Source: Bacillota bacterium (GTDB lineage: Bacteria > Bacillota > Desulfotomaculia > Desulfotomaculales > Desulfohalotomaculaceae). From it: 43,348 bases of DNA. Below, piece after piece: positions 1 to 8,848 of the stretch. The notes under the pieces were generated by a model, which saw only the letters and a list, made by a program, of their open reading frames with translations, was not told where the DNA came from and ran no database searches. The stretch spans positions 1-43,348 of the forward strand of contig VENI01000016.1 of NCBI GenBank assembly GCA_009711615.1. Reading direction: 5' to 3'. The first letter of the stretch is position 1; each line of letters opens with the position of its first letter. The position numbers were made by a program, and so were the translations under genes.

Positions 1-302
1 TAAAGCTATTAGCCAATATTCAGTTGAATCCATCAAGAGAGTTCAAGAATGGTGTAATACACTGCCACGTAAGATTTTAAACTATCTAACACCTAACGAG
101 GCTTTTGAAGCTGAAATAAAGCCATTACTGCTCAACTAAGCGCGTTAATTCCACGGTCTTTTGACAATGAGCCTCTGCAGGTTATGTTTATAGCATCAAG
201 GCCAGAGGAGAATAATGTAAGCTTAGGCAATCAAAACAGTAATATATTGGTTCCATATTATTACAGATAAAAAATAGTTCAATTTGCTATTGCAATTTAG
301 GA
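1..302 (+). mobile_element. Right end of an IS30-family-like insertion sequence (partial)
   Basis: This segment is the exact reverse complement of 43047-43348; the match breaks at position 303. It holds the last codons of a transposase (2-139), about 160 bases of non-coding sequence, and an element end near 275-300 (AGTTCAATTTGCTATTGCAA and onwards) of the type seen at IS30-family termini. The upstream part of the element is outside the window. The IS30 assignment is inferred from the transposase tail. The outer boundary is only bracketed by where the two copies diverge. Confidence 0.8.
2..139 (+). CDS. IS30-family-like transposase, C-terminal fragment (start outside window)
   Basis: This open frame enters from the left edge and ends at TAA 137-139, giving 45 residues. 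The tail includes WCNTLPRKILNYLTPNEAF, which matches the conserved C-terminal pattern of IS30-family DDE transposases (a PRK-x-L-x-x-x-TPxE-x-F type motif following the catalytic glutamate helix). The catalytic core is outside the window, so completeness cannot be judged. An identical fragment is present in opposite orientation at the right edge. Family call is from motif recall, not from a search. Confidence 0.7.
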   Translation, partial: KAISQYSVESIKRVQEWCNTLPRKILNYLTPNEAFEAEIKPLLLN

Positions 303-345
303 GAATAAAATTTTTAAATTTTATCAACATAATTGACGGTAACAC

Positions 346-374
346 TTGCTTAAGTTGACTTATTATGCTATTAT
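346..374 (+). promoter_or_regulatory. Candidate vegetative promoter for rpsB
   Basis: A TTGCTT -35 (346-351) is followed by a 17-base spacer and a TATTAT -10 (369-374) with an upstream TG (extended -10). Transcription would start near 381, leaving a leader of about 120 bases before rpsB. The promoter lies only about 45 bases inside the IS end, so the insertion left rpsB with its own promoter. Confidence 0.55.
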
Positions 375-381
375 TTTTTTT

Positions 382-484
382 GGTGTTAAATACACACGCT
401 GCCGGACGTGTTGTGGGGGTGCCGTAGGGAAAACCAAATGGTCCTGCAATAGGGATGACGACAGCGGAGGAGAAAAACCAATTA
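382..484 (+). promoter_or_regulatory. Structured 5' leader of rpsB (possible S2 autoregulatory site)
   Basis: The untranslated stretch between the promoter and the Shine-Dalgarno contains an inverted pair, ACACACG (about 392-398) against CGTGTTGT, closing a small hairpin, and is much richer in G than the AT-rich flank on its left. Ribosomal protein S2 leaders that bind S2 are known in several bacteria. I infer, without covariation evidence, that this could be such an element. Confidence 0.3.
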
Positions 485-503
485 GGGAGGAGGTGTAGCA
501 CCA

Positions 504-1202
504 GTGGCAGTAATCTCTATGAAGCAACTGTTGGAAGCAGGTGTACACTTTGGTCACCAGACCAGGCGCTGGAACCCCAAGATGGCGCCATACATCTTTA
601 CAGATCGTAATGGGATTTACATTATTGATCTACAAAAGACAGTGCAAAAGGTAGAAGAGTCATACAACTTTGTTAAGAACACTATCGCCAATGGTGGTAC
701 CATTATGTTTGTAGGTACTAAAAAACAGGCGCAAGAGTCAATTCGTGAGGAAGCCAGTCGCTGTGAAATGTTCTATGTAAATCAGCGTTGGTTGGGTGGT
801 ATGATGACAAACTTCCAAACCATTCGTCGTCGTGTGGACAGATTGCATGAATTGGATCGGATGGAAGAGGAAGGAGTTATGGAACAGTTGCCCAAAAAGG
901 AAGTAGCTGAATTAATGCACGAAAAAGAACGTTTAAACAAGTTCTTAGGTGGTATTAAAAACATGAAGCGACTTCCTGATGCAGTGTTTGTTGTAGATCC
1001 TCGTAAAGAACGTATTGCAGTTGCCGAGGCGCGCAAACTGAATATTCCCATTATAGCCATAGTTGATACCAACTGTGATCCAGATGAAATAGACTATGTA
1101 ATACCCGGTAACGACGACGCTATTCGTGCAGTAAGATTGCTTTGTAACAAAATGGCAGAAGCTGTTTTAGAAGGCAAGCAAGGCGAGCAGGTTAGCGAAT
1201 AG
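504..1202 (+). CDS. rpsB: 30S ribosomal protein S2
   Basis: This 232-residue protein has the usual S2 length and begins with the family-typical segment [20 protein letters not shown], followed by the NRWLGG-type motif (here [12 protein letters not shown]) and a C-terminal [18 protein letters not shown] block. S2 is assembled late onto the small subunit and joins its head and body. The start is GTG at 504, chosen because a strong GGAGGAGGTG-like Shine-Dalgarno sits at about 485-494. It is the first gene of the conserved rpsB-tsf-pyrH-frr cluster and is closed by its own terminator. The sequence upstream of the promoter is an insertion sequence rather than the neighbour normally expected. Confidence 0.97.
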   Translation: MAVISMKQLLEAGVHFGHQTRRWNPKMAPYIFTDRNGIYIIDLQKTVQKVEESYNFVKNTIANGGTIMFVGTKKQAQESIREEASRCEMFYVNQRWLGGMMTNFQTIRRRVDRLHELDRMEEEGVMEQLPKKEVAELMHEKERLNKFLGGIKNMKRLPDAVFVVDPRKERIAVAEARKLNIPIIAIVDTNCDPDEIDYVIPGNDDAIRAVRLLCNKMAEAVLEGKQGEQVSE

Positions 1203-1208
1203 TGAAAT

Positions 1209-1253
1209 TAAGGGTGGGGGGCGTCTGCTTGCGGGTACCCTCTACCCTTTTTG
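1209..1253 (+). terminator. Rho-independent terminator after rpsB
   Basis: An arm starting at AAGGGTGGGGG (1209-1220) pairs with CCCTCTACCCTT (1238-1249), with two G-T pairs, and is followed by a T run (1248-1252). It separates rpsB from tsf, so S2 can be expressed apart from EF-Ts. Confidence 0.8.
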
Positions 1254-1307
1254 TATGTTTGTTAACGGAATATTATGGTTATAATTCAAAATAAAACAAT
1301 AACACCC

Positions 1308-1420
1308 AGAAGTCAGAAGCTAGTAGTCAGGAGTCAGAATAAAAGAATCGGCAAAAATACTAGAAGCACATTTTAAAACCATTAGAATTTTGACTACTAA
1401 ATACTGAATTTCTGATACTA
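1308..1420 (+). repeat. Dispersed tandem-heptamer repeat, copy A (with inverted right arm)
   Basis: Five consecutive 7-base units run from 1308 to 1342: AGAAGTC, AGAAGCT, AGTAGTC, AGGAGTC, AGAATAA. A degenerate inverted arm follows at about 1390-1419 (TTGACTACTAAATACTGAAT and onwards), so the transcript could fold back. Related units occur at 9907-9941, 17203-17223 and 33171-33198, all in the same orientation. This is the only copy with a well-developed inverted arm. The rest of the rpsB-tsf gap shows only a weak TATAAT (1280-1285), with a TTGTTA 15 bases upstream, that might serve tsf. Confidence 0.75.
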
Positions 1421-1452
1421 AAATATAACATAAATTTATTGGAGGGATTACA

Positions 1453-2106
1453 ATGGCAGATATCTCTGCAAAGCTGGTTAAGGAACTTCGTGATAAAACT
1501 GGTGCTGGCATGATGGACTGTAAAAAGGCGTTGCAAGAAACAAATGGAGATATTGAAAAGGCAATAGATTTTCTGAGAGAAAAAGGCTTATCAAAAGCTG
1601 CCAAAAAGGCAGGTCGGGTTACTGCTGAAGGTTTAGTTGAATCATACATACATGGTAACGGCCGTATTGGTGTACTGGTGGAAGTTAATTGTGAAACAGA
1701 CTTTGTGGCTAAAAACGAAGGATTTAAAGCAATGGTAAAAGATATTGCCATGCAGGTAGCAGCTTCCAAACCAGAATTTGTAAGACGTGAGGATGTGCCG
1801 GAAGAGCTAGTGGCTAAGGAAAAAGAAGTTTTAAAAGCCCAAGCTCTTAACGAAGGTAAGCCTGAAAATATTGTAGAAAAAATGGTGGAAGGTAGAATAG
1901 ATAAATACTATAAAGAAATATGTCTGCTCGAACAGCCTTACATTAAAGATCCAGACAAAACTGTAGAGCAGTTGGTAAAAGAGACTATCGCTAAGATAGG
2001 TGAGAATATTTCTGTACGCCGCTTTACCCGTTACGAATTGGGAGAAGGTATCGAGAAGAAACAAGATAATTTTGCAGATGAAGTAATGGCTCAAATCAAT
2101 AAGTAA
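1453..2106 (+). CDS. tsf: Translation elongation factor Ts
   Basis: EF-Ts is the nucleotide exchange factor that regenerates EF-Tu-GTP. The 217-residue product is the short form usual in Firmicutes. It starts with the UBA-like N-terminal domain ([20 protein letters not shown], the classic EF-Ts signature) and continues with [15 protein letters not shown], the second EF-Ts signature, in the core. ATG 1453 follows GGAGGG at 1441-1446. The gene sits 250 bases after rpsB, beyond a terminator and a repeat, so it probably has its own promoter or depends on readthrough. No anomaly is seen in the coding sequence. Confidence 0.97.
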   Translation: MADISAKLVKELRDKTGAGMMDCKKALQETNGDIEKAIDFLREKGLSKAAKKAGRVTAEGLVESYIHGNGRIGVLVEVNCETDFVAKNEGFKAMVKDIAMQVAASKPEFVRREDVPEELVAKEKEVLKAQALNEGKPENIVEKMVEGRIDKYYKEICLLEQPYIKDPDKTVEQLVKETIAKIGENISVRRFTRYELGEGIEKKQDNFADEVMAQINK

Positions 2107-2142
2107 TATCTGGCAATTAATATAAAGGATTTTTTTGGTTAA

Positions 2143-3457
<1,315 letters not shown>

Positions 3458-3461
3458 TGGC

Positions 3462-3659
3462 ATGAATATACCTGATGTGTTGGGTATGAGTGTTGATGCA
3501 GCGGTTGAAAGTATACGGTCTCACGGATTGCTGGTGCACGTACAATATACAAGACCTCCTTTTCCTACTTCTACGGAAGTAGCTCGCATAGTACGAATGG
3601 ATGCTGTGAAAATTGATACCGTCTTTCTAACTGCGGCATACCAAGTAGCTATTAAGTGA
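3462..3659 (+). CDS. Small PASTA-domain-like protein
   Basis: This 65-residue protein begins MNIPDVLGMSVDAAVESIRS and continues HGLLVHVQYT, which fits the PASTA pattern: a PDVxGM strand-turn, a helix with regularly spaced alanines, then GL and a beta strand. A second strand-like part (VARIVRMDAV, then VFLTAAYQV) follows. PASTA domains normally occur in series outside the membrane on PBPs or PknB kinases. Here there is one, with no signal peptide or membrane helix, so it should be cytoplasmic. It sits 4 bases after frr and 23 before a ferredoxin gene. Its function is unknown to me; the fold call is by pattern only. Confidence 0.7.
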   Translation: MNIPDVLGMSVDAAVESIRSHGLLVHVQYTRPPFPTSTEVARIVRMDAVKIDTVFLTAAYQVAIK

Positions 3660-3682
3660 GATTCAAAAAGGAGGTATAGGTG

Positions 3683-3850
3683 ATGGCATACTTGATCACT
3701 GACGAATGTCTCGCCTGCGGAACATGTATGGAGACCTGCCCTTCCCTTGCAATACAAGAAGGAAATTTATTCAGGATTAATCCACAAGTGTGCGATAATT
3801 GTGGAACTTGTATTAATTCCTGCCCTGTTGGTGCTATTATTGAAGAATAA
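3683..3850 (+). CDS. 2[4Fe-4S] ferredoxin
   Basis: This 55-residue protein has two complete cluster motifs: C9-x2-C12-x2-C15-x3-C19-P and C37-x2-C40-x2-C43-x3-C47-P. The spacing is that of clostridial-type bacterial ferredoxins, which carry low-potential electrons in the cytoplasm. An excellent Shine-Dalgarno (AGGAGGT, 3670-3676) lies 6 bases before ATG 3683. It is the last gene before a strong terminator at 3859-3888 and appears cotranscribed with pyrH-frr and the PASTA-like gene. A possible partner is IspG, an Fe-S enzyme encoded downstream, but this is speculation; nothing in the sequence names its acceptor. Confidence 0.93.
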   Translation: MAYLITDECLACGTCMETCPSLAIQEGNLFRINPQVCDNCGTCINSCPVGAIIEE

Positions 3851-3858
3851 CGAAATAT

Positions 3859-3888
3859 TACCCCCTCGATTTACGAGGGGGTTGTTTT
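3859..3888 (+). terminator. Rho-independent terminator between ferredoxin and uppS
   Basis: ACCCCCTCG (3860-3868) pairs perfectly with CGAGGGGGT (3874-3882) around a 5-base ATTTA loop, followed by TGTTTT. It ends only about 20 bases before the uppS start and no clear promoter lies between, so expression of uppS and the genes behind it may depend on partial readthrough or on a promoter further upstream. Confidence 0.88.
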
Positions 3889-3906
3889 CATATGGGAGAT
3901 GAAAAG

Positions 3907-4713
3907 ATGGTTAGCAAAATATGGGAACTGTGGAAGAAATACAGGGGAGATATCAATGTCCCAACAGATGCAGAACAAATTATGCAATCCATTGACCGAG
4001 ATAAGATACCCAGGCACATTGCCATTATTATGGATGGAAACGGTAGGTGGGCACAAAAGCGGGGAATGCCTAGAACATTTGGGCACAAGGCAGGAGTAGA
4101 ATCACTGCGGGAAATAGTTAAAGCATGCAATGAGTTAAAGATTGGAGTGCTAACTGTTTATGCTTTTTCAACTGAAAATTGGAAACGCCCAAAGGATGAA
4201 GTTAATGCTCTAATGAATCTGCTGGTGGAGTACATTTATAAAGAAATAGATGAACTGGATCAAAATAAAGTGCAGATACGATCCATAGGCAGGGTGCACA
4301 AACTTCCTGACAAATGTCAAAAAGCTGTAAGCTTTGCCCGGGAAAGAACAGCGGATAATGATGGACTGGTATTTAATTTAGCTCTAAATTACGGTGGTCG
4401 GTCTGAATTGGTTGACACGACCAGGGCTATAGCTAGAAAGGTTGCAGATAATCAACTGCCTATAGAGAGCATAGATGAACAGTTAATCACGGCACACTTA
4501 TATACAGCAGGCCTTCCTGACCCAGACCTATTAATCAGGCCTTCTGGTGATTATAGAATATCTAACTTTTTAATATGGCAGCTTGCATATACGGAATTTT
4601 GGCATACCGATGTGATGTGGCCTGACTTCAGAAGGTTAGACTTATTAAGGGCAATATATGGTTACCAGAATCGGGAACGTAGATTTGGTGGCTTAAAAGG
4701 TAAGAATAAGTAA
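3907..4713 (+). CDS. uppS: Isoprenyl transferase (undecaprenyl diphosphate synthase)
   Basis: UppS condenses isopentenyl units onto farnesyl diphosphate to make the C55 lipid carrier for wall synthesis. The cis-prenyltransferase signatures are present: HIAIIMDGNGRWAQKRG with the catalytic aspartate, the FSTENW block, and RPSGDYRISNFLIWQLAYTE near the C-terminus. I chose ATG 3907 (268 aa) because GGGAG lies 8 bases upstream; ATG 3892, in frame, would add five residues but has no convincing ribosome site and adjoins the terminator hairpin. It begins the envelope-lipid group uppS-cdsA-ytvI-dxr. Confidence 0.95.
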   Translation: MVSKIWELWKKYRGDINVPTDAEQIMQSIDRDKIPRHIAIIMDGNGRWAQKRGMPRTFGHKAGVESLREIVKACNELKIGVLTVYAFSTENWKRPKDEVNALMNLLVEYIYKEIDELDQNKVQIRSIGRVHKLPDKCQKAVSFARERTADNDGLVFNLALNYGGRSELVDTTRAIARKVADNQLPIESIDEQLITAHLYTAGLPDPDLLIRPSGDYRISNFLIWQLAYTEFWHTDVMWPDFRRLDLLRAIYGYQNRERRFGGLKGKNK

Positions 4714-4745
4714 TAAATGATGAAATACGGGTTGGTGAACAATTA

Positions 4746-5531
4746 TTGCTACATTTAAGATTACTTAGCGCCTTGGTGGGAATTCCAGCTATAATGTACG
4801 CTGCATGGCAGGGGGGTCTTTTGCTGCTGGTAGTTATCGGCGTAATTATGGTGTTGGGGTTAATGGAAATGCTAAACCTGCTACAGGCTTTGGAGGTTCA
4901 CCCTAATAGAAATTTGGCTTTATTAGGTTCACTTATGTTACTGGTAGTGGCATATTTTCAAGATTGGCGTTATATTGGTATTGTGATGACAATATTAATA
5001 GTACTACATCTGCTCGCGCTAATAAGAAACTACCCCCGGTACAAGCCTGGGGATGGGGCAGCAGGTATTTTCGCCACGTTATACTTAAGTCTACTTATAT
5101 ACATATACTTAATTAGTACACTACCAAACGGAAATCATTGGATATTTATAATGTTGGTAGGGACTTGGGCCAGTGACACTTTTGCTTACTTTGCAGGAAG
5201 AACTCTGGGTAAACATAAACTTACTCCCAAATTAAGTCCCAAGAAAACTTGGGAGGGTTCAATTGGAGGTGTCCTAGGTTCAATATTGGCAGTGTTTATT
5301 TACAGCATTTATTTAATGCCGTTTTCTTTTGGTGCACTTGTGCTGCTGGGGGCGTTAATTAGCATATCTTCACAGGTTGGTGATTTAGTAGAATCAACCT
5401 TAAAGCGTCAAGCAAAGATAAAAGACTCTGGGTCATTAATACCAGGACATGGAGGAGTGCTAGATCGTTTTGATAGTATGTTGCTATCTGCCCCGCTGGT
5501 ATACTATTTTGTGTCGGTGTCCATAATTTGA
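4746..5531 (+). CDS. cdsA: Phosphatidate cytidylyltransferase (CDP-diglyceride synthase)
   Basis: CdsA makes CDP-diacylglycerol from phosphatidate and CTP, the branch point of phospholipid synthesis. The 261-residue protein is almost wholly hydrophobic, with about seven to eight predicted membrane helices. It carries the complete family signature near residues 217-241: S-x-LKRQ-x3-KD-x-GS-x2-PGHGGVLDR, including the metal-binding acidic residues. The start is TTG 4746, which gives the usual family beginning (LRLLSALVGIP) and follows a modest GGTGA site at about 4735-4739. It lies 32 bases after uppS and 14 before the next gene. Confidence 0.95.
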   Translation: MLHLRLLSALVGIPAIMYAAWQGGLLLLVVIGVIMVLGLMEMLNLLQALEVHPNRNLALLGSLMLLVVAYFQDWRYIGIVMTILIVLHLLALIRNYPRYKPGDGAAGIFATLYLSLLIYIYLISTLPNGNHWIFIMLVGTWASDTFAYFAGRTLGKHKLTPKLSPKKTWEGSIGGVLGSILAVFIYSIYLMPFSFGALVLLGALISISSQVGDLVESTLKRQAKIKDSGSLIPGHGGVLDRFDSMLLSAPLVYYFVSVSII

Positions 5532-5545
5532 ATGAGGTGAAATAA

Positions 5546-6619
5546 TTGCTTCCAGGTTGGTATAGACGTGCACTAAACACAATTGTTTTAACTGGTGCTG
5601 GGTTATTAATACTGCTGGCTACTGTAGCAGCAATATGGCTTTCGAAATATATTTTTCCTGCTGTATTACCATTTATTGTGGCTATGTTTGTCAGTTTTAT
5701 GATCGAACCCATGATTAATGCTCTACAGCAACGATTTAAATTAAGCCGTGCTTTGGCAACCGGTTTTTCCATGCTGGTTGTCTTTGGTGGTTTGGGCACA
5801 ATTTTAGTATTGCTGATTATTCAATTGGTGGCAGAACTAATTTCATTATCTGCTTCACTGCCAGAGATAACCAGGGAAGTACGTCATTATATAGAGCAAT
5901 TAATACCGGTGGTTATGCGTTTTTACGGTGATTTACCTATGGAAGTAGTTAGTTATCTGCAGGAAGCTATTCGTGATTTGGGTAGGATGTTACAGTCCTT
6001 GGTCGAAGTTGCGGCTACGTCTTTGCTTGCTTTTTTATCATTGGTTCCTGGAACGGTAGTGCTAGTGATAGTAACACTGCTGGCTACATATTTTATTACT
6101 AAAGATAGAAGGGCTATTGGAAACTTTTGGCGAAGACTACTTCCTTCACCATATGGCGATAAAAGTATTAATGTTATCAACCATGTGCTACAGGCCTTTT
6201 GGTCCTACCTAAAGGCCCAGAGTATTTTGGTTACCATAACCATGATCATAAGCACCATCGGGTTTTATATGGTAGGTGCTGAATATGCCATAACCTTAGG
6301 CTTGCTAGTAGGCTTGTTTGATATTATACCGGTATTGGGGCCAGCGACAGTTTTTATTCCACTGGTTCTATGGTTTATTTTAGTAGGGAATATAGGTATC
6401 AGCATTAAATTAACTATTTTATACATAATTATATTGGTGGTTCGTCAACTTTTAGAAGCACGGGTAGTGGCGGCCAACTTGGGGCTTCATCCGTTAGCTA
6501 CTTTAATGGCTATGTATGCCGGTTTAAAGTTAATAGGTTTTACTGGTTTAATTATAGGACCGATCTTATTAATTGCCATACAAGCTTCATTGAAAGCAGG
6601 GAATTTTCTTAAAAGGTAA
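5546..6619 (+). CDS. AI-2E/PerM-family membrane protein, YtvI-like
   Basis: This 357-residue polytopic protein has the AI-2E transporter (formerly UPF0118/DUF20) layout: two N-terminal helices, a third helix, a long amphipathic stretch (about residues 95-155), then four to five C-terminal helices with the conserved GLFDIIPVLGPATVFIPL motif and a late LGLHPLATLMAMYAGLKLIG motif. The sporulation protein YtvI is a member of this family, and the gene set here suits that reading, but this is inferred. TTG 5546 follows GAGGTG (5533-5538). It lies between cdsA and dxr with short gaps, so it is probably in their operon. The transported substrate is unknown. Confidence 0.85.
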   Translation: MLPGWYRRALNTIVLTGAGLLILLATVAAIWLSKYIFPAVLPFIVAMFVSFMIEPMINALQQRFKLSRALATGFSMLVVFGGLGTILVLLIIQLVAELISLSASLPEITREVRHYIEQLIPVVMRFYGDLPMEVVSYLQEAIRDLGRMLQSLVEVAATSLLAFLSLVPGTVVLVIVTLLATYFITKDRRAIGNFWRRLLPSPYGDKSINVINHVLQAFWSYLKAQSILVTITMIISTIGFYMVGAEYAITLGLLVGLFDIIPVLGPATVFIPLVLWFILVGNIGISIKLTILYIIILVVRQLLEARVVAANLGLHPLATLMAMYAGLKLIGFTGLIIGPILLIAIQASLKAGNFLKR

Positions 6620-6642
6620 AATAAATACTTCGGGGTGTTAGT

Positions 6643-7791
6643 GTGAAAAATGTTTCTATTATTGGTAGTACAGGTTCAATAGGACGTCAAGCTTTAGATG
6701 TTGCATCAAGCAATCCTGAAAAAATTCATGTGGTTGCTCTGGCTGCTGGCAGTAATGTGGAACTGCTTGCAGATCAAATACGGAAATTTAAGCCTAGAGT
6801 TGCATCGGTGGCTAGTGAGAATTATGCTCGAGAGTTGAGGCGGTTGTTGGGCGATAACATCAATACTGTAATACTATCCGGCACAGATGGACTAATAGCA
6901 GTAGCTTCCGACAGTGAAGCTGATATGGTACTTACCGCTGTAACTGGTACGGTGGGACTAATACCAACAATGAAGGCCATAGAAGCAGGGAAAGACATAG
7001 CACTGGCTAACAAAGAAACACTGGTAGCTGCCGGTAACATAGTGATGGACAAAGTTGCAGAAATGGGTGTTAAACTATACCCGGTGGATAGCGAGCATTC
7101 AGCTATCTGGCAGTGTTTAGATAATGAACCGCAAAAAGCACTATCAAAGTTAATACTTACTGCTTCCGGTGGGCCATTCAGAAATTACCCTGCTGAAAAA
7201 ATGTCGTCAATAACACCTGAGATGGCTTTAAAGCATCCCAACTGGGATATGGGTAGTAAAATTACCATTGACTCGGCCACTCTAATGAATAAAGGACTGG
7301 AAGTAATAGAGGCTAAATGGCTTTTCGATGTAGACTTTAAAGATATACAAGTATTAGTGCATGCACAGAGCATTATTCATTCAATGGTAGAATTCATTGA
7401 TGGATCAGTTATTGCCCATCTGGGAATACCAGACATGCGTATACCTATTCAGTATGCGCTATCATATCCCAACCGTTGGCCCAATGACTTACCAAAATTA
7501 AATCTCCTTGAGGTACAGGAACTAACCTTTGAGGCTCCAGACTTGGACAGGTTCCCATGTTTAAAACTTGCTTTTCAGGCAGGAGAGATTGGTGGCACAA
7601 TGCCTGCTGTATTAAATGCAGCCAATGAGGTTACGGTGGCGCGTTTTCTTAAGCGGGAGATAGGTTTTATGGACATACCTGTTGTAATAAATAATATAAT
7701 GGAAAAGCACCAGATAATTGCTAAACCAGATTTAGATGACATATTAACAGCAGATCGCTGGGCCAGAGAAGCAGCTGGGGAGGTAAAGTAA
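6643..7791 (+). CDS. dxr: 1-deoxy-D-xylulose-5-phosphate reductoisomerase
   Basis: Dxr catalyses the NADPH-dependent rearrangement and reduction of DXP to MEP, the first committed step of non-mevalonate isoprenoid synthesis. The 382-residue product shows the N-terminal Rossmann turn (IIGSTGSIGRQALDV), the LANKETLVAAG segment, the metal-binding DSEHSA motif near residue 149, and MNKGLEVIEAKWLF with the second acidic ligand. GTG 6643 is the start. Its stop codon overlaps the ATG of the next gene by one base, which argues for translational coupling. With ispG two genes on and uppS upstream, the cluster links isoprenoid supply to wall carrier lipid. Confidence 0.97.
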   Translation: MKNVSIIGSTGSIGRQALDVASSNPEKIHVVALAAGSNVELLADQIRKFKPRVASVASENYARELRRLLGDNINTVILSGTDGLIAVASDSEADMVLTAVTGTVGLIPTMKAIEAGKDIALANKETLVAAGNIVMDKVAEMGVKLYPVDSEHSAIWQCLDNEPQKALSKLILTASGGPFRNYPAEKMSSITPEMALKHPNWDMGSKITIDSATLMNKGLEVIEAKWLFDVDFKDIQVLVHAQSIIHSMVEFIDGSVIAHLGIPDMRIPIQYALSYPNRWPNDLPKLNLLEVQELTFEAPDLDRFPCLKLAFQAGEIGGTMPAVLNAANEVTVARFLKREIGFMDIPVVINNIMEKHQIIAKPDLDDILTADRWAREAAGEVK

Positions 7792-8837
7792 TGCAGACTT
7801 TTTTAGCGTCAATTTTTGTTTTTGGTATCCTTATATTCTTTCACGAGCTCGGTCACTTTATGGTGGCTAAGTCAGTGGGCATACAAGTGCATGAATTTAG
7901 CCTTGGTTTTGGACCTAAAATATTTGGGTTTAAGCGGGGTGATACCGATTATAATCTAAGGATTTTTCCACTGGGTGGTTTTGTTCGTATGGCCGGCATG
8001 GATCCCGGTGAGGATGAAGAAGAACCAGATTATGATGACGAAAATGGTTTTAACAGTAAGACAGTGGGGCAACGTGCCGGAGTGATAGCCGCTGGCCCGA
8101 TTATGAACTTTGCCCTTGCTGCAGTGCTATTGGCTGTTGTGTTTATGATTAACGGTGCACCAGAAGTAACAACTCATGTGGGTGATGTGGTTAAAGATTC
8201 ACCCGCCTATGAAGCGGGTATCAAATCTGGAGATCGCATTACTGCAGTTAATGGTGAACCGGTGGATGAGTGGACCGAAATGGTTACTGAGGTTAATAAA
8301 AATGCCGGTAATGAAATGTCCGTTACAGTAGAGCGCGATGGAGCAGAAAGAAAATTGGTATTGACCCCAGAAAAGAGCGAAGATGGGCGATATATAATTG
8401 GAATACAAAACGACCCAGACAAAGTAACTGTGAAAGATATTAATCTTCTCGAGGCACTGTGGAAAGGTACACAAACAACTTATCAAGTAACGGTGCTTAT
8501 TATTACTTTTGTAGGTAAAATGATCGTACAACAAGCACCGATGGATTTAGGCGGGCCAGTGCGAGTGGTGGCAGAAATTGGCAACGCTGCCCAAGTAGGC
8601 ATTTTTAATCTATTACAGCTAGCAGCCTTTTTATCGATTAACTTGGGGTTATTTAACTTGTTCCCTATTCCAGCATTGGACGGTAGTAGACTGGTATTTT
8701 TAGGGTGGGAAAAAATTGCTGGTAAGCCTGTGGACCCGGCAAAAGAAGGCTTTATTCACATGATAGGTTTCGGTTTGCTGTTGCTGTTAATGGTGTTTAT
8801 CACTTATAATGATATTCTTAATTTAGTGAAGGGGTAA
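7791..8837 (+). CDS. rseP: RIP metalloprotease, RseP/RasP family
   Basis: This is a site-2-type intramembrane zinc protease that clips membrane-spanning anti-sigma factors or signal peptides. The zinc motif HELGHF lies near residue 18 in the first membrane helix. A PDZ domain follows (about residues 115-195, with SPAYEAGIKSGDRITAVNG), and the third ligand sits in NLFPIPALDGSRL near residue 292. A last hydrophobic helix ends the protein. At 348 residues it is the short, single-PDZ form usual in Firmicutes. The acidic loop DPGEDEEEPDYDDENG after the first helix is a common family feature. The start overlaps dxr by one base. Confidence 0.95.
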   Translation: MQTFLASIFVFGILIFFHELGHFMVAKSVGIQVHEFSLGFGPKIFGFKRGDTDYNLRIFPLGGFVRMAGMDPGEDEEEPDYDDENGFNSKTVGQRAGVIAAGPIMNFALAAVLLAVVFMINGAPEVTTHVGDVVKDSPAYEAGIKSGDRITAVNGEPVDEWTEMVTEVNKNAGNEMSVTVERDGAERKLVLTPEKSEDGRYIIGIQNDPDKVTVKDINLLEALWKGTQTTYQVTVLIITFVGKMIVQQAPMDLGGPVRVVAEIGNAAQVGIFNLLQLAAFLSINLGLFNLFPIPALDGSRLVFLGWEKIAGKPVDPAKEGFIHMIGFGLLLLLMVFITYNDILNLVKG

Positions 8838-8848
8838 TAGGAGGAATT

